This document shows positions 17,101-27,467 of a stretch of 64,000 bases of DNA, piece after piece (positions within the stretch are counted from its first letter, which is position 1; each line of letters begins with the position of its first letter). The notes under the pieces were generated by a model. It ran no database searches and had not been told where the DNA came from. It saw nothing but the letters and a program-made list of their open reading frames with translations. The stretch is from positions 247,884 to 311,883 of the forward strand of contig NZ_FOEF01000010.1 of assembly GCF_900110575.1 (NCBI RefSeq). The letters are read 5' to 3'. The position numbers and the translations under genes are program-made. Source of the stretch: Amycolatopsis saalfeldensis. Its GTDB lineage: Bacteria > Actinomycetota > Actinomycetes > Mycobacteriales > Pseudonocardiaceae.

Positions 17101-19165
17101 CGTTGAAGCCGTCCACCTCGGCGTCGCCCTGCCACGACGCGTGGAAGGCGTCCTGGAACCGCTCGCGCAGCTCGGAAACGGCCGCGTCGTTCGACTCGTC
17201 GAGCGCCTTCGGCTCGATGCGCAGGCCGAAGTCGTAGATCCAGCTGGCGCCGCCGTCCTCACGGAACAGCTCGTACGGGCGCTCGTCGACGACCTCGACG
17301 CCCATCGTCTGCAGGACCGGCAGCACCTTCGAGAGCGTGACGCCCTCGCCGCGCAGGTAGAGCTTGAAGCGGCGCTCACCCGGTTCGGCTTCGGCCGGCA
17401 GGTAGAACGACAGCGCGAGGTCGCCTTCGTCGTTCAGCTGGTCGAGGCGGCGCAGGTCGGCCAGCGCCTCCGCGGCGGTGAAGTCCTCCTTGTAGCCCTC
17501 CGGGAACACCGCGGCGAACCGCTGTCCCTGGTCGACCGCGGACTCCTCGCCCATCATGCCGATCGGCTGGCCGTCGCCCGCGCGCTCGCGCCGCTCGGCC
17601 AGGATCGCCTCGACCATCCGGTCGTCCCAGCCGCGGACCACGGAGTTCAGCCGCTCCTGGATCCGCGTGGTGTCCGGGTCGACCTGGTGCGCCGGGTCGG
17701 TGTGCACGATGAAGTGCACCTGCGCCAGCACCGTCTCGCCGATGCGGGCGCTGTACTCGAGCTGGGTGCCTTCGAGCTCTTCGAGCAGCACCTCCTGCAT
17801 CGCCAGCCGCGAGCGCGTGGTGTAGCGGTCGAGCGGCAGGTAGACCAGGCAGGAGTAGAAGCGGCCGTACGGGTCGCGGCGCAGGAACAGCCGCAGCCGG
17901 CGGCGGTCGGAAAGCGTGATCGCGCCCGTGGTGGTCGCGTACAGCGAATCGGTGTCCGCGGAGAACAGGTCCGCGCGCGGCCAGTTCTGCAGCACCTCCA
18001 GCATGCGCTGGCCGGAGAAGGACTCCATCGGGAAGCCGGCGCGGTGGATCGCCGCGCGCACGCGCTTGGACACGACCGGGATGTCGAGCACGTTCTCGTG
18101 CAGCGCGGTGGTGGTGAACATGCCGAGGAACCGGTGCTCACCGGTCACGTTGCCCTGCTCGTCGAACGTCTTCACGCCGACGTAGTACGGGTACACCGGC
18201 CGGTACACCGTCGAGGGCGCGCTGGCCTGGGTCAGCACCAGCAGCGACGGCGCGAGGGCGTTCACCGAGCTGTCCGGGCCCGCGGTGAGGCCGCGCGCGG
18301 CGAGGCTGTCCTGGCGCAGCACGCCGAGGCCCGAGGCCAGCACGGCACGCAGGGCGGGCTCGTCGGTGTCCTGGCTCGGGTTTTCCACCAGCTCGTAACG
18401 GCGGTAGCCGATGAACGTGAAGTGGCCGTCGGCGAGCCAGCGCAGCAGCCGGGAGCCCTCTTCGACCTCGTCCGCGGGCAGCTTCGGCGGCGCCTGCTCA
18501 AGGGATTCAGCCAGCGCGCAAGCGGTCTGGGCCATCTTGTCGGCGTCTTCGACGACCTCGCGGACGTCACCCAGCACCGAGGCCAGCCGGTTGTCCAGCT
18601 CACGCGCCCGGTTCGGGTCGGTGACCAGGTCGATCTCGATGTACATCCACGACTCGGCCGCCGACATCGCGGGCGGGTCGGCCGGGTCGGCGTCCGGGTG
18701 CAGGCCGATCAGCTCGCCGGTGAGGTCGCGGCTGACCACGACGATCGGGTGCACGATGCGGTGCACCTGCACGCCGTCGCGCGCGAACTCGGCGGCGATG
18801 CTGTCGACGAGGTAGGGCATGTCGTCCGTGACCACCTGGACCACGGTCGCCTCGCGCGTCCAGCCGTCCTCGGCCGTGGACGGGTTGAGCAGCCGCACGG
18901 CGGGCCGCCCCGGGATGCGCTGCTTCGCGAGCTGAAGGTGCGAGCGCACCGCGCCGACCAGCGCGACCGGATCGTCGCCGACGATCTCCTCCGGCGGGAT
19001 GTGCCGGTAGTAAAGCCGGATCAGGTCACCGATCTCCGGCGCCAACGCGGCAGCGGCGGCGATCAGCTCGTCGCGGCTCTGCTCGGGGCTGGTAGAGCGG
19101 CGCTGGCCGCCGGACCCGTGACCGACTTCGATTCCGGGCTGGGACGAGACTCCCGTCGAGCTCAT
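14183..19165 (-). CDS. gdh: NAD-dependent glutamate dehydrogenase, 180-kDa class
   Basis: Oxidatively deaminates glutamate to 2-oxoglutarate with NAD+, in the cytosol. At 1660 residues it belongs to the large Bac_GDH class, not the 50-kDa enzymes. Layout: N-terminal regulatory ACT-like region (about 1-450), the catalytic core with FGEVARGGLRWSDRREDFRTEV and the Lys-containing NAVIVPVGAKGGFVVKRPP, a Rossmann region with GIGDMMGDVFGNGMLLS, and a helical C-terminus. The ATG at 19165 agrees with the usual family start; an in-frame ATG lies 26 codons upstream. It leads an operon with the thioesterase and a hypothetical gene. Mycobacterial homologs are controlled by the GarA protein. Confidence 0.95.
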   Translation of the reverse strand: MSSTGVSSQPGIEVGHGSGGQRRSTSPEQSRDELIAAAAALAPEIGDLIRLYYRHIPPEEIVGDDPVALVGAVRSHLQLAKQRIPGRPAVRLLNPSTAEDGWTREATVVQVVTDDMPYLVDSIAAEFARDGVQVHRIVHPIVVVSRDLTGELIGLHPDADPADPPAMSAAESWMYIEIDLVTDPNRARELDNRLASVLGDVREVVEDADKMAQTACALAESLEQAPPKLPADEVEEGSRLLRWLADGHFTFIGYRRYELVENPSQDTDEPALRAVLASGLGVLRQDSLAARGLTAGPDSSVNALAPSLLVLTQASAPSTVYRPVYPYYVGVKTFDEQGNVTGEHRFLGMFTTTALHENVLDIPVVSKRVRAAIHRAGFPMESFSGQRMLEVLQNWPRADLFSADTDSLYATTTGAITLSDRRRLRLFLRRDPYGRFYSCLVYLPLDRYTTRSRLAMQEVLLEELEGTQLEYSARIGETVLAQVHFIVHTDPAHQVDPDTTRIQERLNSVVRGWDDRMVEAILAERRERAGDGQPIGMMGEESAVDQGQRFAAVFPEGYKEDFTAAEALADLRRLDQLNDEGDLALSFYLPAEAEPGERRFKLYLRGEGVTLSKVLPVLQTMGVEVVDERPYELFREDGGASWIYDFGLRIEPKALDESNDAAVSELRERFQDAFHASWQGDAEVDGFNGLVLRAGLTWRQAAVLRAYSRYLQQARSPFSQSYIQNTVLKHTEVATRLLRLFEARCDPQLSDVDRATREEVLVGEITSMIDEVTSLDEDRILRRLMAVINATLRTNYHVTDADGGPRSYLAIKLDPSGVPELPEPRPKFEIFVYSPRVEGVHLRFGEVARGGLRWSDRREDFRTEVLGLVKAQAVKNAVIVPVGAKGGFVVKRPPAATGDAGLDRDAQLAEGIACYRMFISGLLDLTDNRVEGREVPAPDVVRHDADDSYLVVAADKGTAKFSDIANEVSAQYGFWLGDAFASGGSVGYDHKAMGITAKGAWESVKRHFRELGKDTQTEDFTVVGIGDMMGDVFGNGMLLSEHIRLVAAFNHMHVFLDPEPDAASSFAERRRLFDLPRSSWDDYDRSLISEGGGIYPRSAKTIPVSPQVRAALGLGEDVTAMAPMDLMQAILLAPVELLWNGGIGTYVKAESESQAAAGDKANDALRVDGNQLRAKVVGEGGNLGLTQLGRIEFARSGGKINTDALDNSAGVDCSDHEVNIKILLDHLVATGGLEQAQRNELLEEMTDEVSDLVLADNYRQNAVLGVSRAHAGPMVSVHARQVASLVAAGAFDRKLEALPSNSEFRALDKAGEGLSSPELATLLAHVKLDLKDELLASELPDSEVFARRLPEYFPKPLRERFTEAIGQHPLRRQIITTLVTNELVDGGGISFVFRLMEEMNATATDAVRAYAVVTHVYDLPKLWAEIDALDNVVSTEVADRMVLETRRLLDRAARWFLTNRPQPLAPLAEINRFGPVLGELVPRLGDLLRGRERESVEAGAAGLVEEGVPADLARRIALLLHSYGLLDVVEVAELAEQQVGLDVLHRPADTADLYYALSDHLAIDKMLTEISALERGNRWHALARLSLRDDVYGSLRAITLDALRHSDEDLPTDDKIAQWEKANASRLSRARVALDDITRSGRLDLATLSVAARQIRSTVR

Positions 19166-19552
19166 TTGAGGCAACTCTCCACTGTACGAGATCAAGACTG
19201 CGCGAGATCGAGACCAGTCCGTCACCACATCGTGCCGGACCACCCCACCCTAATCCGCCGCGTTCGGCCGCTTCACCAAGACTGGCGAGTTGTCCACACT
19301 TCGGTTTGTCCTTGCCCTGGCTGGGGATAACGCCTGATCGGTCAAGCTACCGGCGAGTCCGTGACACCCGTTCACGCCGCGAACCCCTTGGCACATCCGG
19401 TGCCCGCTCTCCGCCGCCGGCGGCAAGGCGCCTTCGTGATCGGTTCAGTCAGAACCGGACTGGGTGGACCGGTAACCGAAACCGCAAAAGGTTGCCTCCC
19501 CGCACTGCGAGGATTGCCACACCGAATTCGCCTGGACGGGCGCGGCCGGACG
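19166..19552. other. Upstream region of gdh: DnaA-box-like site and small hairpin, no gene
   Basis: This 387-base spacer should hold the gdh promoter. TTGTCCACA, identical to the actinobacterial DnaA box consensus, occurs at 19290-19298. A hairpin CGGTTC-AGTCA-GAACCG lies at 19441-19457 and may help terminate upstream transcription. No coding frame here has a convincing start or composition. Confidence 0.5.
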
Positions 19553-22198
19553 TCAGTCGACGGACCCGTTCCGCTTCCCGTCCCGCCCGGCCGAGTGGCC
19601 GTTCATCGGCCGCTGCTGCCCGTGCTCGTCACGCGAGCCCAGCTTCTTCACCAGCGCCGCCGCGCTGGCCGTGCCGGCCTGATGCTCGGCCAGCGCCCGC
19701 GCCAGCAGCTCGGCGAGCCCCGCGTCCGGCGGCGGCTCGTCTTCAGCGATCGCCCGCGCGTAGCTCTCCGGGAACGGCTGCGACGTCGGCGTCCAGCTGT
19801 CGAAATCCTCGAGCGGGTCGAGCGAAGGCGGCATCCGCAGCCGCGGCAGCCACGGCTCCGCGGCGGCTTCTTCTTCGGTCAGCTCGGGCCGGGGCGGCGG
19901 CGCGAGGTCGCGCTTCCACGGCGGGTCGGCCTCGACCGGCGGCGCGGCCGCGGCCGGCTGGGTCTCGGAAACGGGTTCGGCCGTTCGCTCGGTCTCTTCC
20001 CGCGGCCCGGACTCGTCCGCCCGGCGACGGCCGCCGCCACCGGAGCCGCCCCCGCCGGAGATGCCGAGCCGGTCGAGCACCGACCGCGCGGCGACCGACC
20101 CGTGCTCGGAGTCGTGCCGGGTCTTTCGCCCGCTCTGCGCTTCCCGGCGGGCCCGTTCCTCGCGCGCCCATTCGTCGCTCTCCCACAGCGGCGCGGCGGT
20201 CTCGTCGGCGGGCGCCGGGGCCAGCGCCAGCTCCGGCAGGATGTCCGACAGATCCGGCATCGCCAGCGACAACCGCTTCGGCTCCGGCTTGCGTTCCGGC
20301 AGCGGGGCCGGTGCTTCGACGGCGGGCTTTTCGGCGACCGGGGCCTCGACGGCGGGTGCCGGTGCCGCGGTTTCCACCGGCGTTTCAACGGGTTCGGGCA
20401 CCGCCGCCACCTCGGGCCGCCGGAACGGCTTGGCCCAGCCCGGCAACGCCGCGGGCTTGGCGGCGGCCGCACGACGGCCGGCCACGTCTTCCCGACGTCG
20501 CCGCCCGCCGCCGGTCTCACCGGCGCGTTCCACGCTCTCTTGCCGCTGCGGGCTTTCCGGCCGCCGCTCGGCGCCGTTCGCCGCCCGCCGGTCCGCGTCC
20601 TCCTGGCGTCGTTTGCCGCCGGACGCGGGCGCCCGGTCCTCGGCCACCGCCGCTGCCGGCTGCGATTCCCTTGCCACAGCGGTGTTCTCACGCTGCTCGA
20701 CGACCGGCTCCGGCTTCCGCGCGACGGGTTCCGCCCGCCGCGGCGAAACCGGCGCGTCCGGCCGGTCGCGGATCACCGGGATGATCGCGGTCTGCTCGAC
20801 CTCGCGCTCCCCGCCCGTCCGCCCGAAGGACCAGGAGGGCGTCACGCGCTCCGGCTCCGCGGGCGCCGGCGGTGCGACCGGCGCCTCGGGCACCGATCCC
20901 GCGACCGTGAAGTACGCGGTCTCGGCGGCCGGCTCGGGAGCGGGCCGGGACCGGTTCTCGCGGTTCAGCTCGGCCGGCCGCATGAACGTCGTGGTGTCGT
21001 CGTCCCGCAAGGGCTCCACCGCGATCGGCACCGGGCGCGGCGGCGGCGCGGCGGCCAGCACGTCGTCGAGGTCGACGGCCGCCAGGGTGTCCGCGCCGAA
21101 CTCGCCCGCGAGCAGACCGCAGGCCTGTCGCCGCGAACGTGAGTGCAGGTGCTCCGCCGCGCGCGAACGGTGCAGGCACGCGATGGCCTCCTCCGCCCGG
21201 CCGAAGCGTTCCTCGATCTGCGAAAGCTCCAGCCACAGCCGCGCGGTGACGGCGTGCAGGCCGTGCCGCTCGGTGCTCGCGACGGCCTCGCGCACGAGTT
21301 CCGTCGCCGCCTCGCCCGCGCCGGCGGGCAGGTGGATCCGGGTGGCCACGGCCAGGCGGAGCCAGCTCGCGGGCGCGACCCCCGCGGCGCGCACCGGCTC
21401 CGCGAGCGTCGGCTGGGCGATCTCCAGCGCCATCTCCGCGTCGCCGCGGTCCAGCAGCGTGCTCACCAGCTGCAGCACGAGCCGGACGCGGACCAGGCCG
21501 CCGTCGTCCTCGGGGCGGTCCATCTTCTCCAGGAAGCCGAGCCCGGTGCGGGCGGCGTCGGCGGCCGCGGTGAGGTCGCCGTGCCGGCGGCGGTGCGCCG
21601 CGGTTCCGTTGCGCAGCAAGGCCCGCACGAGCAGCCGGGTGTCGGCGTCGAGCGAATCGTCGTGCTGCACCAGGCGATCGGCCTCGACGAGCACCCGGTC
21701 CAGCTCCGCCTTGCGGCCGAACTGCGCCAGGCAGCCCACCAGGTGGCACAGCGCCTCCGCGCGGTGCACCGGCGAAACCACGGGGTCCGACAAAACCGGG
21801 CGCAGCGCGGCGATCCCGGTCAACGGCGTGCCGAGGCTGCGCGCGCACACCGCGAGGTCGATCCGCAGCCGCGCGGCGATGTCGCCGTACCCGGCGTGCT
21901 CGGCCGCGCGCAGGGCCGCGACCGCGCGGCCGACCGTCGAAGGCCGGGAGCCGATGCGCACCCGCGCCGACACGACCAGGCTCTCGGCCCGGATCCACTG
22001 CTCGTCGGCTCCGGCGGCTTCGGCGAGCGCGGCGGCGCGCTCGCCGAGCACCAGAGCCAGTTCCGGGGCACGCAGGTGCAGGGCGTCCGCCCGTTCGATC
22101 AGCCGCCCGACCGCGGAAAGGGTCCCGCCCGAAGCAACGGCGGAGCGCCCGCCCACGACTGCGGGCGAGCTCGACCGGTTGTGCCTGCTGGCTTCCAC
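19553..22198 (-). CDS. Large TPR-like helical protein with disordered Pro/Glu/Ala tail
   Basis: An 881-residue protein. Residues about 20-400 are Ala/Leu-rich helical repeats of TPR/SARP-sensor type (AGYGDIAARLRIDLAVCARSLG, DRPEDDGGLVRVRLVLQLVSTLLDRGDAEMALE). The remainder is low complexity, dominated by Pro, Glu, Arg and Ala (for example PVEAPAPLPERKPEPKR), with several short conserved-looking islands such as LSLAMPDLSDILPELAL. There is no DNA-binding, nuclease or membrane domain. The GTG at 22198 follows ettA by 18 bases, so it is probably co-transcribed with it. Possible scaffold or regulator; function unknown. Confidence 0.65.
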   Translation of the reverse strand: MEASRHNRSSSPAVVGGRSAVASGGTLSAVGRLIERADALHLRAPELALVLGERAAALAEAAGADEQWIRAESLVVSARVRIGSRPSTVGRAVAALRAAEHAGYGDIAARLRIDLAVCARSLGTPLTGIAALRPVLSDPVVSPVHRAEALCHLVGCLAQFGRKAELDRVLVEADRLVQHDDSLDADTRLLVRALLRNGTAAHRRRHGDLTAAADAARTGLGFLEKMDRPEDDGGLVRVRLVLQLVSTLLDRGDAEMALEIAQPTLAEPVRAAGVAPASWLRLAVATRIHLPAGAGEAATELVREAVASTERHGLHAVTARLWLELSQIEERFGRAEEAIACLHRSRAAEHLHSRSRRQACGLLAGEFGADTLAAVDLDDVLAAAPPPRPVPIAVEPLRDDDTTTFMRPAELNRENRSRPAPEPAAETAYFTVAGSVPEAPVAPPAPAEPERVTPSWSFGRTGGEREVEQTAIIPVIRDRPDAPVSPRRAEPVARKPEPVVEQRENTAVARESQPAAAVAEDRAPASGGKRRQEDADRRAANGAERRPESPQRQESVERAGETGGGRRRREDVAGRRAAAAKPAALPGWAKPFRRPEVAAVPEPVETPVETAAPAPAVEAPVAEKPAVEAPAPLPERKPEPKRLSLAMPDLSDILPELALAPAPADETAAPLWESDEWAREERARREAQSGRKTRHDSEHGSVAARSVLDRLGISGGGGSGGGGRRRADESGPREETERTAEPVSETQPAAAAPPVEADPPWKRDLAPPPRPELTEEEAAAEPWLPRLRMPPSLDPLEDFDSWTPTSQPFPESYARAIAEDEPPPDAGLAELLARALAEHQAGTASAAALVKKLGSRDEHGQQRPMNGHSAGRDGKRNGSVD

Positions 22199-22215
22199 GC
22201 GGGACCCCGCCCCCT

Positions 22216-23892
<1,677 letters not shown>

Positions 23893-23997
23893 GCCAGCGA
23901 TCGTAGAGTGGCCCGTTCCGCGCCTCGACGGCGGTCACCGTGGTACTACCGACGGTCACGCCCAGATCACGCGGACGGCATCACCGCCCGGCGTGTC

Positions 23998-26016
23998 TCA
24001 CTCGACTCGCTTGCCGTCGGCCAGGTTCTTCAGCATCGCGTTGTACGCCGCGAGTTCCTCGCCGCCAGTGTTCTCCTCGCGCCGGTCCTTGCGCTTGGCC
24101 TCGCGCTCGTCGGCGCGCGCCCACTGCACCAGCAGCGCGATCAGCACCAGCAGCACGGGCACCTCGCCCGACGCCCACGCGATGCCGCCGCCGAGGCGCT
24201 GGTCGGTGAGCAGGTCGCCGACCCACGGCAGGCGCAGCTGCGAGTAGAAGAGCTGGCCGATCACGTTCTGCATGTTCATCAGGATCACGCCGAAGAACGC
24301 GTGGAACGGCATGGCGGCGAACATCATGCCGAGCCGCCCGATCGGCGGGATCCGCCGCGGCGCCTGGTCGACGCCGATCACCGGCCAGTAGAAGACGTAG
24401 CCGGCGAGCAGGAAGTGCGCGTTCATCGCCAGGTGCGCCCAGTGGTAGTTCAGCGCCGAGTCGAACAGGCCGGAGAAGTACAGCGCGTAGAACGAACCGA
24501 CGAACAGCAGCAGCGCGACGATCGGGTGCGTCAGGAACCGCGAGACGGGCGAGTGCACGGCCGCCAGGAGCCACTCTCGCGGCCCCGGGGGCGCGTCACG
24601 GCCCGCGGACGGCAGCGCCCGCAACGCGAGCGTCACGGGGCCGCCCAGCACCAGCAGCACCGGCGCGACCATGGACAGCATCATGTGGCTGCCCATGTGC
24701 ACGCTGAACATCGCCGGCGCGTAGCGGCCGATGCCCGAGGACGTCGCGAGCAGGATCACCAGGCAGCCCGCCAGCCACGCGACGATCCGGCCGACCGGCC
24801 AGGCGTCGCCGCGTCGCCGCAGCCGCCACACACCGGCCAGGTAGAGCCCGGCCATGACGATCGCGGCGGTCCCGTAGACGAGGTCGAACCGCCAGTCGGT
24901 GAGCAGGCGCCAGAACGTCGGGGCGCCGTCGAGGTTGTAGCCGATCAGCAGTTCGGTGGTGGAGGGCGTGGTCACCGCGTCGGCCGGCGGCGGCGTCCGG
25001 GCCAGGCCGGAGGCGAGGCCGATCGTGACGAACATGATCAGCACCTCGACCGCGGCGAGCCGCAGCAGCTGGCTGCCGCCCTCGCCGTTGACCAGCCCGG
25101 CGACGCCGCGGCGGCGCTGCTGGTGCCCGAAGACGCCGAGCAGCAGCAGCGCGACCGTCTTCGCGACGACGAGCAGGCCGTAGTCGGTGGTCAGCAGGTC
25201 GCCGAGGTTGATCCGCACCAACGCGTTGATCACGCCGGAGATCGCCATCACGATCCAGCACACCAGCGCCATCCGGGAGAAGCGCTTCGCGGCGATCGTC
25301 AGGTGATTGCCGCGACGCCAGCCGAGGGCGAGCAGGGCGACCAGCCCGCCCACCCACAGCGAGGCGGCGACCAGGTGGAACAGCAGGCTGTTGGTGGCCA
25401 TGTCGTGCGAGCCGCCACTCGCGGAGTGGCCGGTGACGGCGACCGGGATCAGCCCGGCGACGGCGACGAAGAACAGCACCGTCGTCCAGCCCCAGGTCAG
25501 CACGAGCCGGCAGCCGAGGGCGAGCAGGACCGCGATCAGCGCCGTCCACAGCCAGGCCTTCGGCTGCTCGATCGCGTCGACCAGGTCCAGGAGTGTCTGG
25601 GGCGAAAGGACTTCCCCGAACGGCTTGCCCGCGCCGTCGGCCGCGGTGAACGCCACCGAAAGCAGCGCGGCGGCGAACCAGACCCACGCGGCGATGCCCG
25701 CGGTGCGCACCGCGGCGTAACCCTCCGGCCCGAGCGTGCCGGACTTCTGCGGGGGCACCAGGAACGCGGCGAGCAGCAGCGCCCCGATGCAGACGACCGA
25801 CGCGGCCTCCGAGAGCACCCGCACGACCGTGATGCCGTAGCGGGTGACGAGCCCGGGGTCGGGCAGTCCCGCGATGAGGTAGCCGGCCCCGCCGGTGAGG
25901 GCGACCAGTCCCACCGCGATGAGGGCGGCGAGAACCACCCCGACCGACAGCAGCGGCAGCACGCTCGCCCGGCGCTGGGCAGGCACTTCCGGTTTCGTCA
26001 CGGCATCCGAGGGCAC
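23998..26016 (-). CDS. Bifunctional copper resistance CopD / cytochrome c oxidase assembly CtaG-type membrane protein
   Basis: A 672-residue polytopic protein with about 14-16 membrane helices. The N-terminal half resembles CopD (copper uptake across the membrane), with VTGHSASGGSHDMATNSLLFHLVAASLWVGG as the His/Met-rich part. The C-terminal half is CtaG-like, with MFSVHMGSHMMLSM and HWAHLAMNAHFLLAGYVFYW, as expected for supply of copper to the CuB site of cytochrome oxidase. This fusion is typical of actinobacteria. The GTG at 26016 is the first start in the frame. It is divergent from the phosphatase gene with only 42 bases between. Confidence 0.88.
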   Translation of the reverse strand: MPSDAVTKPEVPAQRRASVLPLLSVGVVLAALIAVGLVALTGGAGYLIAGLPDPGLVTRYGITVVRVLSEAASVVCIGALLLAAFLVPPQKSGTLGPEGYAAVRTAGIAAWVWFAAALLSVAFTAADGAGKPFGEVLSPQTLLDLVDAIEQPKAWLWTALIAVLLALGCRLVLTWGWTTVLFFVAVAGLIPVAVTGHSASGGSHDMATNSLLFHLVAASLWVGGLVALLALGWRRGNHLTIAAKRFSRMALVCWIVMAISGVINALVRINLGDLLTTDYGLLVVAKTVALLLLGVFGHQQRRRGVAGLVNGEGGSQLLRLAAVEVLIMFVTIGLASGLARTPPPADAVTTPSTTELLIGYNLDGAPTFWRLLTDWRFDLVYGTAAIVMAGLYLAGVWRLRRRGDAWPVGRIVAWLAGCLVILLATSSGIGRYAPAMFSVHMGSHMMLSMVAPVLLVLGGPVTLALRALPSAGRDAPPGPREWLLAAVHSPVSRFLTHPIVALLLFVGSFYALYFSGLFDSALNYHWAHLAMNAHFLLAGYVFYWPVIGVDQAPRRIPPIGRLGMMFAAMPFHAFFGVILMNMQNVIGQLFYSQLRLPWVGDLLTDQRLGGGIAWASGEVPVLLVLIALLVQWARADEREAKRKDRREENTGGEELAAYNAMLKNLADGKRVE

Positions 26017-26058
26017 CTCACGAGCCTAGGCCGGGCCGCTTTCCCGCGGAACGGGGGC

Positions 26059-26709
26059 ATGATGGGTGCGGTGCGGATCATCCTGCTGCGTCACGCCGAG
26101 TCGCTCGGGAACGTGGACGAACTGGCCTACACCCGGATTCCCGACCATGCCATCCCGCTCACCGGGGCCGGCCGCGAGCAGGCCCGCGAGACCGGCCCGG
26201 CGATCCGTGAACTGCTGCACGGCGACCGCCCGGCCGTCTACCTGAGCCCGTACCTGCGGGCCCGGGAAACGTTCGCGCTGCTGGGAATCGAGGGCGCGTG
26301 CGAGCGCGTGGCCCAGGAGCCGCGGCTGCGCGAACAGGACTGGGGCAACCTCCAGGACCCCCGTGAGCAAGAGGTGCAACGGCAGCGGCGGCACGACTTC
26401 GGGCACTTCTTCTACCGGCTGCCGTACGGCGAATCGGGCGCAGACGTCGACGACCGTGTCGCCGGGTTCCTGGCCGACCTGGCCCGGCGCGGCGAAGATC
26501 ACCCCGGGACTGTGCTGATCGTCTCCCACGGGCTCACGATGCGGCTGTTGTGCCGCCGGCTGTTCGACTGGAGCATCGACCTGTTCGAGTCGCTGTCCAA
26601 CCCGGGGACCTGCGAGTACCGCGTGCTGGAGTCCGACGGCGGCAAGTGGCGGCTGGACCGGCCGTTCGCGCAGTGGCGGGAATCACCCGACGGGCAGACG
26701 CAGGGCTAG
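26059..26709 (+). CDS. Histidine phosphatase family protein (phosphoglycerate mutase-like)
   Basis: A 216-residue enzyme with the catalytic LLRHAES motif at residues 8-14 (nucleophile His), the second His in LIVSHGLTMRLLCRRLF, and the phosphate-binding Arg in YLSPYLRARETF. Such proteins dephosphorylate small metabolites or proteins; the substrate cannot be read from sequence. Consecutive ATG codons at 26059 and 26062 are both possible starts. The 3' end overlaps the convergent kinase gene by 27 bases. Confidence 0.85.
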   Translation: MMGAVRIILLRHAESLGNVDELAYTRIPDHAIPLTGAGREQARETGPAIRELLHGDRPAVYLSPYLRARETFALLGIEGACERVAQEPRLREQDWGNLQDPREQEVQRQRRHDFGHFFYRLPYGESGADVDDRVAGFLADLARRGEDHPGTVLIVSHGLTMRLLCRRLFDWSIDLFESLSNPGTCEYRVLESDGGKWRLDRPFAQWRESPDGQTQG

Positions 26710-27414
26710 TGGTGCCCTGAGCCGGACGCGGGTGCCCTCGCCGGGCGCCGAGTCGATCGTGGCGTCGCCGCCTATTTCGGTGAGCCGCCCGACGATCGAG
26801 TGCTCGATGCCGAACCCGCGCCGCCGGTTCTCCGGGCGGAAACCTGTGCCGTGGTCCCGAATTGTGACGCTCACGCCGTCGCGTCCCGCCTCGACGGAGA
26901 CGACCGCGCGGCGCGTGCCCGAGTGCTTCAGCGTGTTTCGCAGGGCTTCGCGCGCCGCGCCGTGCAACGTGTCCACGGTCGCTTCGGGCAGATCTCCGAG
27001 CGCGGAGAGTTCCACGACCTCCGCGGCGAGACCGTCCGCCGCGAGTTCTGCCGTCAACGCGCGCAGCCGCGGTACGAGACCTGCGGGATCGTCGGGGCTG
27101 CTCAGGTTGTCGAGGCTGAGGCGCAGGCGAAGCGCGTGCTCACGCGCGGTCCGGCGTACGCGGTCGAGGCTGCCGACGGGGTCGACGACGTCCGCGGGCG
27201 CGGGCAGCGCGAGCGCCTCCATCACCTGCAGCACGGTGTCGTGGACGGCGCGCCGGTGGCGTTCGCGCTCCGCCGCGCGGCCACGGCGCTCCCCGACGCC
27301 GAGCGCGAACCAGGCGGCACCGCCGAGCAGGACGAGCACGGCCGCCGCCGCGATAGCCACCGACACGAGTCCCCTCCCCAAACCAGTCTGAAATGGCGTT
27401 GTCCGCGCATTCAT
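26683..27414 (-). CDS. Orphan sensor histidine kinase (NarL/DegS-type HATPase) with one membrane helix
   Basis: A 243-residue protein. One N-terminal helix (about residues 15-38) anchors it. The dimerisation box RRAVHDTVLQVMEAL carries the phosphoacceptor His of HisKA_3 type, and the ATPase has N (REALRNTLKHSG), G1 (DHGTGF) and G2 (RRGFGIEHSIVGR) boxes. It lacks an extracellular sensor domain and no response regulator lies next to it, so its partner is elsewhere in the genome. The ribosome site is weak and a downstream start before the helix is possible. Confidence 0.82.
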   Translation of the reverse strand: MNARTTPFQTGLGRGLVSVAIAAAAVLVLLGGAAWFALGVGERRGRAAERERHRRAVHDTVLQVMEALALPAPADVVDPVGSLDRVRRTAREHALRLRLSLDNLSSPDDPAGLVPRLRALTAELAADGLAAEVVELSALGDLPEATVDTLHGAAREALRNTLKHSGTRRAVVSVEAGRDGVSVTIRDHGTGFRPENRRRGFGIEHSIVGRLTEIGGDATIDSAPGEGTRVRLRAPLALRLPVG

Positions 27415-27467
27415 TTCAGTTTATGGCGAAGTCAGCTTGCCCCGGCGGGCGTGGGGTGTCAACGGGG

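Noticed and set aside
14426..19330. Long plus-strand open frame (over 1600 codons) opposite gdh
   Set aside because: It is the antisense shadow of the glutamate dehydrogenase gene, an effect of high third-position GC. It has Arg/His/Gln-rich composition and no domains.
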